NCBI GenBank assembly: GCA_938042245.1
Contig: CALIRO010000031.1
Location: 1 to 64,000 of the forward strand
Direction: 5' to 3'
DNA length: 64,000 nt
From: an uncultured Thermoguttaceae bacterium
Lineage (GTDB): Bacteria > Planctomycetota > Planctomycetia > Pirellulales > Thermoguttaceae
A program made the translations under genes and the position numbers. The notes under the pieces were generated by a model. That model was not told the origin of the DNA, searched no databases, and saw only the letters and a list, made by a program, of their open reading frames with translations. Below, piece after piece: positions 16,863 to 26,382 of the stretch (the first letter of the stretch is position 1; each line of letters begins with the position of its first letter).

Positions 16863-18725
16863 ATGTACAAGTTTCTCCTCTGCTGGCGCTATTTGCGCAG
16901 CCGGTATATCGCCCTGGCCTCGATCATCAGTGTCACCCTCGGCGTGGCTACAATGATCGTGGTCAATAGCGTCATGGCCGGCTTTACCACCGAGATGGAA
17001 AACCGCATCCATGGCATTTTGTCGGATGTGGTTTTGGAATCGACCAGTCTGGAAGGAATGCCGGACGCCCAGTGGCATATGGAGCAGATTCAGGCTGTGG
17101 CAGGCCAATGGATCGAGGCCATGACCCCCACGGTGGTCGTACCGGCGATGCTTAGTTTTCAGGTGCCATACGGCAGTGGCAAATGGATTACTCGGCCCGT
17201 GCATCTGATCGGCATCGATGCCGCCACGCAGGGGCAGGTGAGCGATTTCAGCAAATATCTTCAGCATCCGGAGAATCGACGGCAATTGAGTTGGGAGCTT
17301 CGGCAGGAGGGCTACGACATTCGGGATCCTCAGGGCGGTAAGGAGGCCAGAGAGCGGCCGCAGATGGCGGCGGCAGGCTGGCCCCATCGCATCCGCCGGG
17401 CTAGATACCAAGAAATGCTCCGTCCTCCTAAGGACTCTTCTAGGACTTCTTCCCGTTCCCCGGAGAAGACCACCACTGCCAAGCCGGACCTCTCTGCTTC
17501 GGCGCCGCCCCCCCCTGAGCAACCTACTGTTAATCCCATCCGTGTTTTATCGGAAACGCAGAGGCCCGGTTCGGATCCGGCCTCTTTGCGTTCTGACCCA
17601 AAAGAGCCAACCGCTGCCGGATGCCCCACAAACAATCTTTCGTCCGGTTTACGATTGCCGCCCCCATGGGGTTTGCAGTTGCCGGACGGCTCGGGGGAGG
17701 CGGGTTTCCAGCGGCAAGAGCGGGCGGAGGGGAAAAGTGATGATGGAAACAAAGGTTCATTTTCCTCTCCCCCGGACTCAGCCTCCCCCTCGGCGTCCGC
17801 AGCGCCCGCAGAATCGGACGACCCCTTTGCGAGCCGAATCCAGGCGGAGACCTTTGATCCCACTCGCCAGCAGCATACCGGAGCGGTCTTAGGGATGGGA
17901 CTGGTCAGCTTTCGGGATGCCGAGGGGGATGACCGGTTTGTGCTTCTGCCTGGGGATGATGTGAAACTGACCTTTCCCACGGCTGGCACGCCCCCGAAGG
18001 CCATTAGCGACACGTTCACCATCGTCGATCTTTATGAAAGCAAGATGAGCGAATACGACTCGCAGTTTGTCTTTGTGCCGATTGAGAAGTTGCAGCAGTT
18101 GCGGGGGATGATCGACCCTGTGAGCGGTGCTCGGCTGGTAAGTTCCATTCAGATTAAGCTGAAACCGGGGGTGGACGGCAATATGGTACGGGACCTGCTG
18201 CGAGCGAAATTCCGGCCGGAATTATATGCGGTGTTTACCTGGCGGGACAAACAGGGGCCGCTCTTGGCTGCTGTACAAATGGAAACTGCTATCCTAAATG
18301 TCCTTCTCTTCCTGATCATCTGCGTGTCCGGTTTCGGCATCTTGGCCATCTTCTTCATGATTGTCGTCGAAAAGACCCGGGATATAGGAATCCTGAAGTC
18401 GCTGGGCGCCTCCGGGCAGGGAGTGATGGGAATTTTCCTTGGGTATGGACTTTTGTTGGGGCTAACGGGATCCGCCGCCGGGTTGATCTTGGGGCTTATT
18501 TTTGTTCGGTATATCAACGAAATTGCCGACTGGCTCGGCAAACTGACCGGTCGGCCGCTGTTTGACCCGCAAATTTACTACTTTTATAAGATTCCCACGA
18601 TTGTCCAGCCCAGTACCGTCGCATGGATTGTTTTGGGGGCGGTGGCGATTGCCGTTTTGGCCAGTGTGCTGCCAGCGCTGCGAGCCGCCACCCTTCGCCC
18701 CGTAGAGGCTCTCCGATATGAATAA
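16863..18725 (+). CDS. LolC/E-like (MacB/FtsX-type) ABC permease with large low-complexity insertion
   Basis: Inner-membrane permease of 620 aa, about 200 longer than typical LolC/LolE. TM1 is near residues 15-37 (ALASIISVTLGVATMIVVNS), a MacB-type periplasmic domain follows, and the C-terminal FtsX domain has three helices (about 475-615) ending LRAATLRPVEALRYE. The periplasmic domain is split by an insertion at about residues 160-325 rich in Pro, Ser, Arg and Gly, which has no recognisable fold. AGGAAAGGAAG precedes the ATG. Its ATPase partner lies 260 bases downstream. Lipoprotein release to the outer membrane is the family role; a general extrusion role cannot be excluded. Confidence 0.88.
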   Translation: MYKFLLCWRYLRSRYIALASIISVTLGVATMIVVNSVMAGFTTEMENRIHGILSDVVLESTSLEGMPDAQWHMEQIQAVAGQWIEAMTPTVVVPAMLSFQVPYGSGKWITRPVHLIGIDAATQGQVSDFSKYLQHPENRRQLSWELRQEGYDIRDPQGGKEARERPQMAAAGWPHRIRRARYQEMLRPPKDSSRTSSRSPEKTTTAKPDLSASAPPPPEQPTVNPIRVLSETQRPGSDPASLRSDPKEPTAAGCPTNNLSSGLRLPPPWGLQLPDGSGEAGFQRQERAEGKSDDGNKGSFSSPPDSASPSASAAPAESDDPFASRIQAETFDPTRQQHTGAVLGMGLVSFRDAEGDDRFVLLPGDDVKLTFPTAGTPPKAISDTFTIVDLYESKMSEYDSQFVFVPIEKLQQLRGMIDPVSGARLVSSIQIKLKPGVDGNMVRDLLRAKFRPELYAVFTWRDKQGPLLAAVQMETAILNVLLFLIICVSGFGILAIFFMIVVEKTRDIGILKSLGASGQGVMGIFLGYGLLLGLTGSAAGLILGLIFVRYINEIADWLGKLTGRPLFDPQIYYFYKIPTIVQPSTVAWIVLGAVAIAVLASVLPALRAATLRPVEALRYE

Positions 18726-18985
18726 CCCCAACAGGAGCCTTCTGCCGCCTATAAACATTGGCCGGTACCGGACACCCCTCGGCCGGCTCTCGGCAAGCCG
18801 GAGGCCATCCTTATTGTGTTTTATCTACTTGATTTTGGGCCTCCAGGGGGGGTTGGTAGAAAACCAAACATCCAGAATAAACGGGTCCTTCGGCGCCTGT
18901 GGGGCGGCAACCAACATCCAACATGCTAATCGATCCATCAAGAGTTCGGTCCGCATCCCCTAGCCCAGTCGGGAGGTTTTCGATC

Positions 18986-20020
18986 ATGGACGATCCGTTA
19001 GAATCGATGCTTCGGAGCCTGGCGAACCGGTCGGCTTCTGTTCCGGCCACGCCCCGGTTGGCAGCTACTCCTCGGGTGCAAGGCGGCCCCTGTTTAGACG
19101 GCGCCCCTAACCTGGATTCATTAGGAATTGCTTTGCCCACTGGGGGTTCCCCTGCTACAAAAGGGCCTGCCCTGAGCGGTTTGCCTGCTGGGGCTTCTGG
19201 ACCGAAACCAGGCACCGCCTTGTCCGGTTCTGGCCTGGCTGGGGGAGAGGTGCGGCTAAAGGAGATCCGCTCGCCTTTGGAACGCCCCAACCGACCGCTC
19301 TTAGAGACCGATGGCCAGAAAAAAACCGGTCCGCTCCTGGTGGTCCAAAACCTTCATAAGGTCTATCAGAAGGGGCCGGTGGAGATTCCGGTTCTTCGAG
19401 GGGCCAATCTTTCGGTACAGGCAGGCGAATTTGTGGCGATTGTGGGGCAGAGCGGCTCCGGCAAAAGCACCCTGCTCCACCTAATCGGTACGTTGGATAC
19501 CCCCACAGCGGGCCAGATTGTCTTCGAGGGCCAACGCATTGACAACCTGCCTGCTGCCGAGCGAGACCGATTCCGAAACAAGACCATCGGGATTATTTTT
19601 CAGTTTTATCATTTGCTGCCGGAGTTAGACACTTTGGAAAATGTGTTGATGCCCATGATGATTTCGGCGCCTTGCTGGCGGTATTGGCGGCGTCGCAACA
19701 GCTATCGAGAGGCCGCCATAAAACTCCTAGAGCAAATGGGGCTTGGGAATCGACTTCATCACCGACCGGCGGAACTTTCCGGTGGCGAACTGCAACGGGC
19801 CGCCATTGCTCGGGCTTTGGTCGCCCAGCCCAAATTGCTCTTGGCCGATGAACCCACCGGCAACCTCGACCGCCAAACCGGCCAGGACATCTTGCAGCTT
19901 CTCCGCTGGTTAAACCAACAGCACCGCCTGACCATCCTAATGGTAACCCATGATCCGGAGATCGCTGCGCAGGCAGGCCGAACCGTTCGTTTAGTGGATG
20001 GATGTATCCATCCAGCGTAA
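18986..20020 (+). CDS. LolD/MacB-like ABC ATPase with long N-terminal extension
   Basis: ATPase of about 344 aa partnering the permease upstream. Motifs: Walker A GQSGSGKST, Q-loop IGIIFQFYHLLPEL, signature LSGGELQRAAIARAL, Walker B LLLADEPTGNLD and switch His MVTHDPEIA. The ABC domain needs only about 225 residues. The first 115 or so are a Pro/Ser/Gly/Ala-rich extension with no fold, unusual for a LolD protein. The ATG at 18986 is chosen because GGGAGG lies 9 bases upstream; an open GTG start at 18899 would add 29 residues. The ABC core is certain, and the extension's reality depends on the start; the first conserved residue is near 19339. Confidence 0.9.
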   Translation: MDDPLESMLRSLANRSASVPATPRLAATPRVQGGPCLDGAPNLDSLGIALPTGGSPATKGPALSGLPAGASGPKPGTALSGSGLAGGEVRLKEIRSPLERPNRPLLETDGQKKTGPLLVVQNLHKVYQKGPVEIPVLRGANLSVQAGEFVAIVGQSGSGKSTLLHLIGTLDTPTAGQIVFEGQRIDNLPAAERDRFRNKTIGIIFQFYHLLPELDTLENVLMPMMISAPCWRYWRRRNSYREAAIKLLEQMGLGNRLHHRPAELSGGELQRAAIARALVAQPKLLLADEPTGNLDRQTGQDILQLLRWLNQQHRLTILMVTHDPEIAAQAGRTVRLVDGCIHPA

Positions 20021-20121
20021 CCTCCTCTCCTAGCCACCAGATCCTCCTCTAGCACGAGAACCTCCTCCGCTTGGTTTGGGTTCCTTTCGGCTTGCCGGGG
20101 TTCTTTAGTCAGGGGTATGGG

Positions 20122-20138
20122 TTTGCTAGTTTAGCAAA
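20122..20138. promoter_or_regulatory. Palindrome upstream of ilvE, possible operator
   Basis: TTTGCTA and TAGCAAA form perfect 7-base arms around GTT, 89 bases before the aminotransferase ATG. A -10-like TACAAT sits at 20146-20151, so the palindrome would overlap the -35 region of that promoter. Operator function is inference. Confidence 0.35.
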
Positions 20139-20226
20139 AGGAAATTACAATAATTCTTTTTGAGAGGCTTTTGGGCAAACCAGTTGCGTTCTCGGTGTTG
20201 GGCTCTGCAAGCGCAAAGGAACGGTT

Positions 20227-21087
20227 ATGAAAGTCTTTATCAACGGGCAGTTTGTCCCGCAGGAAGACGCCAAAATCAGTGTGTTTGATCATGGCCTGCT
20301 CTACGGCGACGGCGTGTTTGAAGGCATCCGCAGTTACAACGGGAAGGCCTTTCGCTTGCAGGAACATTTGGACCGGTTGTGGAACTCGGCCAAAGCGATC
20401 TGGCTGCAAATCCCGATGACCAAACAGCAAATGGCCGAGGCCATTCAGGAGGCGTTACGGCAAAACGGTATCCGGGATGGCTACATTCGGGTCGTGGTCA
20501 CCCGGGGGGTGGGCACCTTGGGTCTGGACCCCAATCGCTGTAGCAACCCGCAGGTCATCATCATTGCCGATAAAATCTCCCTCTATCCCAAGGAATACTA
20601 TGAAAACGGCCTGGAGATTGTAACGGTTAGCACCTTGCGGAATCATCCGGCTGCACTGAGTCCCCGGATCAAATCGCTCAATTATCTGAACAATATTTTG
20701 GCCAAGATCGAGGGGCTTCAGGCCGGGTGTATCGAAGCGTTGATGCTGAATCACAAAGGCGAAGTGGCTGAATGTACAGGTGATAATATCTTCGTGGTAC
20801 GGCAAGGGCGCTTACTGACCCCGCCCACTGACGCGGGCATTCTGGAAGGGATCACCCGGGCGGCGGTCATCGAACTGGCCCGTGCCGACGGCTACCAGGT
20901 CCTGGAAATCCCGCTTACCAAACATGATGTCTATATTGCCGATGAGTGCTTCCTGACCGGTACGGCGGCCGAAGTGGTCCCGGTCGTCAAGGTCGATAGC
21001 CGACCCATCGGCGACGGCAAACCCGGCCCAATTACCCGACACCTGATGGCCCGCTTCCATCAACTGACCCAACAGGAAACCCAGTGA
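20227..21087 (+). CDS. ilvE: Branched-chain amino acid aminotransferase (class IV, PLP)
   Basis: Reversible transamination of Leu, Ile and Val with 2-oxoglutarate. The 286 aa length is normal. Class IV features include YGDGVFEGIRSY near the N-terminus, the PLP-lysine region LSPRIKSLNYLNNILAK (Lys near 143), GEVAECTGDNIFVV (catalytic-site Glu region) and DAGILEGITRAAVIELA. The last two fit the IlvE signature better than D-amino acid aminotransferase or aminodeoxychorismate lyase, but those relatives cannot be fully excluded. A palindrome and a -10-like box lie upstream. Followed by the divergent A-type repeat copy A7. Confidence 0.9.
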   Translation: MKVFINGQFVPQEDAKISVFDHGLLYGDGVFEGIRSYNGKAFRLQEHLDRLWNSAKAIWLQIPMTKQQMAEAIQEALRQNGIRDGYIRVVVTRGVGTLGLDPNRCSNPQVIIIADKISLYPKEYYENGLEIVTVSTLRNHPAALSPRIKSLNYLNNILAKIEGLQAGCIEALMLNHKGEVAECTGDNIFVVRQGRLLTPPTDAGILEGITRAAVIELARADGYQVLEIPLTKHDVYIADECFLTGTAAEVVPVVKVDSRPIGDGKPGPITRHLMARFHQLTQQETQ

Positions 21088-21107
21088 GCCTCCAAGCTCC
21101 CCTTTTG

Positions 21108-21229
21108 GTATCCTCTGCGCCGAATGATGCAACCTTTGATTCCCGTGAAAGCTGGGAACCCGCGTTTTGGCTGGGTTGTTTCCTTCTGGATTCCCGCTGC
21201 TGCGGGAATGACGCTCCGGCGCATCTTAC
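21108..21229 (+). repeat. Family A repeat, diverged copy A7
   Basis: A shortened, diverged relative of the family A elements. The left end GTATCCTCTGCGCCGAAT matches the consensus end at 11 of 18 positions. The right end read inwards is GTAAGATGCGCCGGAG. The inner segment CCGAATGATGCAACCT also occurs in copy A5 (complement). The centre holds a 7 bp stem TTCCCGC/GCGGGAA around TGCT. No target duplication is visible. Lies 20 bases after ilvE and about 300 before the protease gene. Confidence 0.5.
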
Positions 21230-21525
21230 CTAAAAAAGTGGAACCTCCTTCACTCGGGGGAAAGGTTACCCCATGGCAAAAGGCGGCCTACCGCCTTGGC
21301 AGAAACTCACCAGAAACTCATAGGGGCACTCCAGACTGGACAAAGGCAGATGCCGGGAGGGCAAGGGCAACTGGCTGAGCCGCACCGAGAAGAAACCGAC
21401 CTTAACGATGGCCAATATCCCAGAGGCCCATAGCGATATACGATATGCGATCAGCGATAAACGATTCCCGATGAGCGATCCGCACTCAGCGTTCGACGAT
21501 TTGCCCAGCAAACAAGGAATCTTCC
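21230..21525. other. Spacer upstream of the HtrA-type gene
   Basis: About 300 bases with no credible ORF. It contains a run of near-repeated short words around 21429-21485 (AGCGATATACGATATGCGAT, then AGCGATAAACGATTCCCGAT), i.e. tandem imperfect GCGATxxxCGAT units immediately upstream of the protease start. Their role is unknown. Confidence 0.4.
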
Positions 21526-22770
21526 ATGTTCGCAGGATTTCCGTTTGAGGCGCAGTCCGACGGAGCCCGCCAGGGCAGTAGCAGTTTCGATCAATCGCCT
21601 CCGGTGGTTTTGGCTACGGAAGCGCCCGAGCCGGGCGTCCGACGCACCACCCTGGGCTGGCTGTTAGGTATCTTGGTGCTTCTGGTGCTGCTGCTGTTTT
21701 TGCCCTATTTTGTGGAACAGATTCAATATGCCCTCACCCGGGGCCGACAACGCGCCGAGGCGGAAGTGGCCCTGGAACTGCTGGGGCAATTGCCCGAACC
21801 TCAAAATCGTTTTGCGGCGGTGGCCAAGGCGGTTGCCCCCTCGGTCGTAGGGGTGGAGACGGAACGGATCGTGGTGGCTGGCGCTCCCCGGGATGAATGG
21901 GGATTTCTGTTTGGCAGGCCTAGCCTGTTCCGTGCTGAAGGAGAAGGTTCCGGCGTGATTATGGATAAAGAAGGCTACATCATTACCAATTATCATGTGA
22001 TCGGGCAGGCCGATCAGGTCCGGGTCAAACTGGCCGACGGCCGCACCATCTCGAACGTGCGGATTGTGGGGGTAGATCCGTTGTCGGATTTAGCGGTGCT
22101 AAAGATTGACGAACCGGATCTGATACCTGCTCGTTGGGGAGATAGCGATTCCCTAGAAGTAGGAGATTCCGTGCTCGCCATCGGCAATCCCTTTCGATTA
22201 GCCCATACGGTAACCGCCGGGATCATCAGCGCCAAAGGCCGACGCGGCATCATCCGGGAAATCCGCTACGAAGACTTCCTGCAAACCGATGCGGCGATCA
22301 ATCCTGGCAATAGCGGCGGCCCATTGGTCAATATGCGCGGCGAGGTAGTGGGCATCAACACTGCTATTTTAGGGGAGCGATACCAGGGCATCGGCTTTGC
22401 CATCCCCAGCCGAATTGCTAAAGATGTCTATGAACGCCTCAAAGCCACCGGCTGGGTGGAGCGGGGCTGGCTGGGGGTGGAAATGCAACCGTTGGATGAA
22501 GCCTTAGCCAATCGCTTCGGTTTGCCCAATACCCAAGGGGCCTTGATTGTGCGGGTCTTTCCCGCTTCGCCAGCGCAAAAGGCCGGCCTGGAACCAGGCG
22601 ATGTGGTCGTCCAATGGAATCAGGAGAAAATCCGAGATCCGAGCGATCTGAGCTTGGCCATTGCCCGCACCCCGATCGGCCAGACAGCCACCGTGCACAT
22701 TATCCGGGATGGCAAACGCCTGCAGGTGCAGGTCCGAGTGGGCCAACGGCCCGAGCGGCTCCGGTTCTAA
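21526..22770 (+). CDS. HtrA/DegQ-type serine protease, membrane-anchored
   Basis: Envelope quality-control protease of 414 aa. A Ser/Thr-rich cytoplasmic N-terminus leads to one hydrophobic segment (about residues 45-65, LGWLLGILVLLVLLLFLPYF), more like an anchor than a cleaved signal. The catalytic triad is visible as His in TNYHVI, Asp in DLAVLKI and Ser in INPGNSGGPL. One PDZ domain occupies the C-terminal 100 residues (LGVEMQPLDEALANRFGLP, then GLEPGDVVVQWN). A single PDZ plus N-anchor resembles DegS/HhoA-type proteins more than two-PDZ DegP. RBS AAGGAA. Neighbours are amino-acid genes, so context does not suggest a substrate. Confidence 0.93.
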   Translation: MFAGFPFEAQSDGARQGSSSFDQSPPVVLATEAPEPGVRRTTLGWLLGILVLLVLLLFLPYFVEQIQYALTRGRQRAEAEVALELLGQLPEPQNRFAAVAKAVAPSVVGVETERIVVAGAPRDEWGFLFGRPSLFRAEGEGSGVIMDKEGYIITNYHVIGQADQVRVKLADGRTISNVRIVGVDPLSDLAVLKIDEPDLIPARWGDSDSLEVGDSVLAIGNPFRLAHTVTAGIISAKGRRGIIREIRYEDFLQTDAAINPGNSGGPLVNMRGEVVGINTAILGERYQGIGFAIPSRIAKDVYERLKATGWVERGWLGVEMQPLDEALANRFGLPNTQGALIVRVFPASPAQKAGLEPGDVVVQWNQEKIRDPSDLSLAIARTPIGQTATVHIIRDGKRLQVQVRVGQRPERLRF

Positions 22771-23010
22771 CCAAGCATGCCGGTAGGCTGCCAGAACGTT
22801 TCTGTTTACCGGGAATTCTTCTGGAGCGCTTCTTTGGGGTGGGCTTTTTTAGGCGGAGCAATGGTTTTGGTTTTTTGGGGAAAATAGGAAAGCTGGGCAA
22901 AATGACTCCCATTATTGACTTTTAAAAGGGCAAAAATAAAATTACTTTTTTCTTCCCAAGCAAACTGCCCCTACAAAGAGGTGTCATAGAATACCTCGTT
23001 TGTAGGGTAT

Positions 23011-23937
23011 TTGGGGGAATCCACCGCTCTGAAACCCTACGCAGCGAGGCGGGAAGTGCACGAAGCCATTCGGAAAGCTGATGTGTTGGTCGAGGCCTTG
23101 CATTGGATTCGGCAGTTTCGGGGCCGGACAACGGTCATCAAACTGGGCGGCAGCCTCCTGGACGCCCCGGAAGCCTTGGACCACCTGCTTTTAGATGTGG
23201 TGTTCATGGAAACAGTTGGCATGCATCCGGTCCTGGTCCATGGGGCTGGGGCTGCCATCAGCCGGGCTATGCAACAAGCAGGCCTAACTCCCCGCTTCGT
23301 GCAAGGCCGCCGATACACGGATCAGGCCACCTTGGAAATTGTCGAAAAGGTTCTGGCCTACCAGATCAACCAGCAGTTGGCCGATCGGATTGGGCAGTTG
23401 GGCGGCCAAGCCCAGGCCCTGAATTTCCGAACCACTAATGTGCTTTTTGGTGAGCGGCTTCAGCTAAATGACGAAGATGGCCAACCCGTGGACCTGGGAT
23501 GGGTAGGAACGGTTACTCAGGTGGATCGGCCTACCATCGAAAACCTCTGCCGCCAGGGCATTGTCCCGGTCATCCCTTCGATGTGCCTGGACGCCCAGGG
23601 CCAGAAACTCAATGTCAACGCGGATACGGCGGCTATGGCCGTTGCCAAGGAGCTGCAGGCCGAAAAACTAGTCTTCCTCAGCGATGTCAACGGCGTGCGC
23701 CGGGACAAAACCGATCCCGATTCCGTTATCTCCACCCTGACTGCGGAAGAGGCCCGACAGTTGATCCGTTCTGGCGTCATTGATGCCGGTATGGTGCCGA
23801 AAGTGGAAGCCTGTCTAGAAATCCTCCAACACGGCGTGCGCAAAGTGCACATCATCGACGGCCGAATCCGCCATTCGCTCCTACTGGAAATCTACACCAC
23901 CGAAGGCATCGGCACCCAAATCGTACAACAAGAATAA
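23011..23937 (+). CDS. argB: N-acetylglutamate kinase
   Basis: Second step of arginine biosynthesis: ATP-dependent phosphorylation of N-acetylglutamate. Amino-acid-kinase fold with the phosphate-binding Lys in [11 protein letters not shown], substrate loop [11 protein letters not shown] and the nucleotide-site segment [10 protein letters not shown] followed by [10 protein letters not shown]. The longest frame begins with TTG at 23011. Many homologues start about 15 residues later near [16 protein letters not shown], where a GTG occurs at 23056; the start is therefore uncertain. First of three arg genes in the same direction, 224 bases before argD. Confidence 0.95.
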   Translation: MGESTALKPYAARREVHEAIRKADVLVEALHWIRQFRGRTTVIKLGGSLLDAPEALDHLLLDVVFMETVGMHPVLVHGAGAAISRAMQQAGLTPRFVQGRRYTDQATLEIVEKVLAYQINQQLADRIGQLGGQAQALNFRTTNVLFGERLQLNDEDGQPVDLGWVGTVTQVDRPTIENLCRQGIVPVIPSMCLDAQGQKLNVNADTAAMAVAKELQAEKLVFLSDVNGVRRDKTDPDSVISTLTAEEARQLIRSGVIDAGMVPKVEACLEILQHGVRKVHIIDGRIRHSLLLEIYTTEGIGTQIVQQE

Positions 23938-24161
23938 GCTTCGGTGCGGTTTCGGATCCCTGTGAATTTCAATGAGGAGCCATTTTTTTCTTCACAAGGA
24001 AAAGTACTCCATTTCCCACCGCCAATCCCTGGAAGAAAATCCGCTCTGCCGGTGTATGGAGCCAGGAGCCTCCGGGACGGAAGTCCATCTGGGGCGGAAC
24101 TGGGAGAAGTTCTGCCATCAAGGGAAAGCATTAGCCCAAAGGCTAGGAAAGGAATGAAAAG

Positions 24162-25385
24162 GTGAACCAACCGACTTTGAGTTCTCAGGAAACGTTGGCG
24201 CTTTTTCAGCGATATGTGATCGGCAACTACCGGCGGTTTCCGGTAGTACTGGTTCGAGGAGAGGGATCCTATGTGTGGGATCGGGAGGGGAAGCGGTATT
24301 TGGATCTGTTTCCTGGGTGGGGCTGTGGGCTGCTGGGGCATTGTCCGCCGCCGGTGGTCCGGGCGGTGCAGGAGCAGGTAGCTACCTTGATTCATGTGCC
24401 CAACACTTGGTACACAGAGGTTCAAGGTCTCTGGGCCAAGGCCCTCTCCGAACGCAGTTTCGGGGGTCAAGCCTTTTTCTGCAATTCCGGCGCCGAAGCC
24501 AACGAAGCCGCCATCAAACTGGTACGCCTCCATAGCCAACGCCCCAAATACAAGATCATCACCTTTGAGGGCGGTTTCCATGGCCGAACCCTAGGCGCCA
24601 CCACCGCCACCGCCCAGCCGAAATACCACGAAGGTCTTGGTCCCCTAATGGCCGGTTTTATGTATGCTCCGTTTGGGGACCTGGAGGCGGTGCGTCGGCT
24701 CATAGATGAAGAGACCGCCGCCATCATGATCGAACCGATCCAAGGCGAAGGCGGCATTCGGATTCCGCCGCCCGGCTTTTTGCAGGGTCTGCGACAATTG
24801 TGCGACGAGCACGGGTTGCTTTTGGTCTTCGACGAGGTGCAAACGGGCATGGGCCGAACCGGCCATTGGTTCGCCTATCAGCGGGAAGGGGTTACCCCGG
24901 ACATCATGACGTTGGCCAAGGCTTTGTGCGGGGGGTTGGCCGGGGGCGCCATGTTGGCCAAACCGGAAATTGCTCCTAGCCTTCGGCCTGGAATGCATGC
25001 GGCCACTTTTGGCGGCAATCCTTTAGCCGCCCGGGCCGGCCTGGCCGCTATCCAAATGATCGAAGAGCAAAACTTGCTCCAGCGAGCCCAAACATTGGGA
25101 GAACTCTTCCGTCAGCGGCTCCTGGAACTCCAAAATCGCTGCGAAATCATCCGGGAAGTGCGGGTAGCTGGCTTGATGATCGGAGTGGAACTGGCCCTCG
25201 ACGGCGCCCCGGCTGTACAAGCCTGCATGGAACGAGGTGTCCTGATCAATTGTACTCAAGGCAATGTCCTCCGACTCTTGCCGGCCATGGTCCTGACCGA
25301 CCAGGAGGCACACCATGGCTGCGATGTCCTGGGCGAAGTCCTGGAAGAATTGGCCAAGAAAAATATGAACAACTTCCGCTCCTAA
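24162..25385 (+). CDS. argD: Acetylornithine aminotransferase
   Basis: PLP enzyme of 407 aa converting N-acetylglutamate semialdehyde to N-acetylornithine. It can also serve lysine biosynthesis as DapC. Class III features include [44 protein letters not shown] (Asp contacting the PLP ring) and the PLP-lysine region [15 protein letters not shown]. The GTG start at 24162 is preceded by AAGGA. Sits between argB and argF with only 33 bases to argF, so at least argD-argF are co-transcribed. The relative ornithine aminotransferase is less likely in this context. Confidence 0.94.
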   Translation: MNQPTLSSQETLALFQRYVIGNYRRFPVVLVRGEGSYVWDREGKRYLDLFPGWGCGLLGHCPPPVVRAVQEQVATLIHVPNTWYTEVQGLWAKALSERSFGGQAFFCNSGAEANEAAIKLVRLHSQRPKYKIITFEGGFHGRTLGATTATAQPKYHEGLGPLMAGFMYAPFGDLEAVRRLIDEETAAIMIEPIQGEGGIRIPPPGFLQGLRQLCDEHGLLLVFDEVQTGMGRTGHWFAYQREGVTPDIMTLAKALCGGLAGGAMLAKPEIAPSLRPGMHAATFGGNPLAARAGLAAIQMIEEQNLLQRAQTLGELFRQRLLELQNRCEIIREVRVAGLMIGVELALDGAPAVQACMERGVLINCTQGNVLRLLPAMVLTDQEAHHGCDVLGEVLEELAKKNMNNFRS

Positions 25386-25418
25386 CCTACCGTTGGGTCT
25401 ACGGAAGGAGTCCCGATC

Positions 25419-26345
25419 GTGAAAAAGCCACGCCATCTGCTTACGCTGGCCGATCTAACCGCTGCAGAAATCGAGCGCATCTTCACGATTGCCGAAGATC
25501 TGAAATCCAAATGGGCCAAGGGCATCCGGGAACCTCTCCTGCCGGGCCGAGTGATGGCCCTGCTCTTTGAAAAACCCTCGCTGCGAACCCGGGTCAGTTT
25601 CGAGGCCTGTATGGTGCACCTAGGCGGCTGCTCGCTATTTTTAGGCCAGGAAACCGGCTTCGGACGCCGAGAAACTATGGCCGATTTCGCCCGGGTGTTA
25701 AGCCAATATGTCGATGTGATCGTTAGCCGGACCTATCGGCATCAGACGGTTGTGGAACTAGCCCAGTATGCCCAATGTCCGGTGATCAACGGCCTTTCGG
25801 ATTTAGCACATCCCTGCCAGGCATTAGCAGATTTATTCACTATCCGAGAGCTTTTCGGGCGCCTCGCCGGTTTGACACTTGCCTGGATTGGCGACGGGAA
25901 TAATGTGGCCCGGAGCCTAGCCCAAGGATGCGGCAAACTAGGCATCCGGATGGTGATGGCCACTCCGCCGCCGTATCGATTCGAGGCCGGCTTCCTCGAA
26001 CAGCTGCGCCAGGATGTTCCCCAGTTAGACCTAGCCGTTACCGAGGATCCAGTAGAAGCGGTGCGGGAGGCCGCCGTGGTCTATACCGATGTATGGACCA
26101 GCATGGGTCAGGAGGCCGAGGCCGACCAACGACGCCAGGTCTTTGCCCCGTATCAGGTCAACGCCGCTCTGATGGCTCACGCCCAAAAAGGGACCGTCTT
26201 CATGCACTGTATGCCCGCTCACCGGGGAGAAGAAGTAACCGACGAAGTCATCGACGGGCCCCAAAGCGTCGTCCTGCAGCAGGCCGCCAACCGAATGCAT
26301 CTGCAAAAAGGCCTCTTGGCCTGGCTCCTAGCCGCCCAAACCTAA
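25419..26345 (+). CDS. argF: Ornithine carbamoyltransferase
   Basis: Forms citrulline from ornithine and carbamoyl phosphate. Length 308 aa is typical. Carbamoyl-phosphate loop EKPSLRTRVSFE, the polar-domain pattern HPCQALADLFTI and the ornithine-binding HCMPAHRGEEVTDEV are intact. The HCMPAHR loop separates it from aspartate carbamoyltransferase. Start is a GTG following GGAAGGAG. Last gene of the arg cluster; its end faces the NHL-protein gene convergently across 37 bases. Confidence 0.96.
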   Translation: MKKPRHLLTLADLTAAEIERIFTIAEDLKSKWAKGIREPLLPGRVMALLFEKPSLRTRVSFEACMVHLGGCSLFLGQETGFGRRETMADFARVLSQYVDVIVSRTYRHQTVVELAQYAQCPVINGLSDLAHPCQALADLFTIRELFGRLAGLTLAWIGDGNNVARSLAQGCGKLGIRMVMATPPPYRFEAGFLEQLRQDVPQLDLAVTEDPVEAVREAAVVYTDVWTSMGQEAEADQRRQVFAPYQVNAALMAHAQKGTVFMHCMPAHRGEEVTDEVIDGPQSVVLQQAANRMHLQKGLLAWLLAAQT

Positions 26346-26351
26346 AGCTCC

Positions 26352-26377
26352 TCCCAGCGCCGTTTGCCGCCTGGGCG
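26352..26377. terminator. Possible bidirectional stem between converging genes
   Basis: Between argF and the NHL gene, CCCAGCG pairs with CGC(C)TGGG with one bulged base, leaving an 8-base loop. No T-run follows on either strand, so this is only a weak terminator candidate. Confidence 0.25.
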
Positions 26378-26382
26378 TGGCG

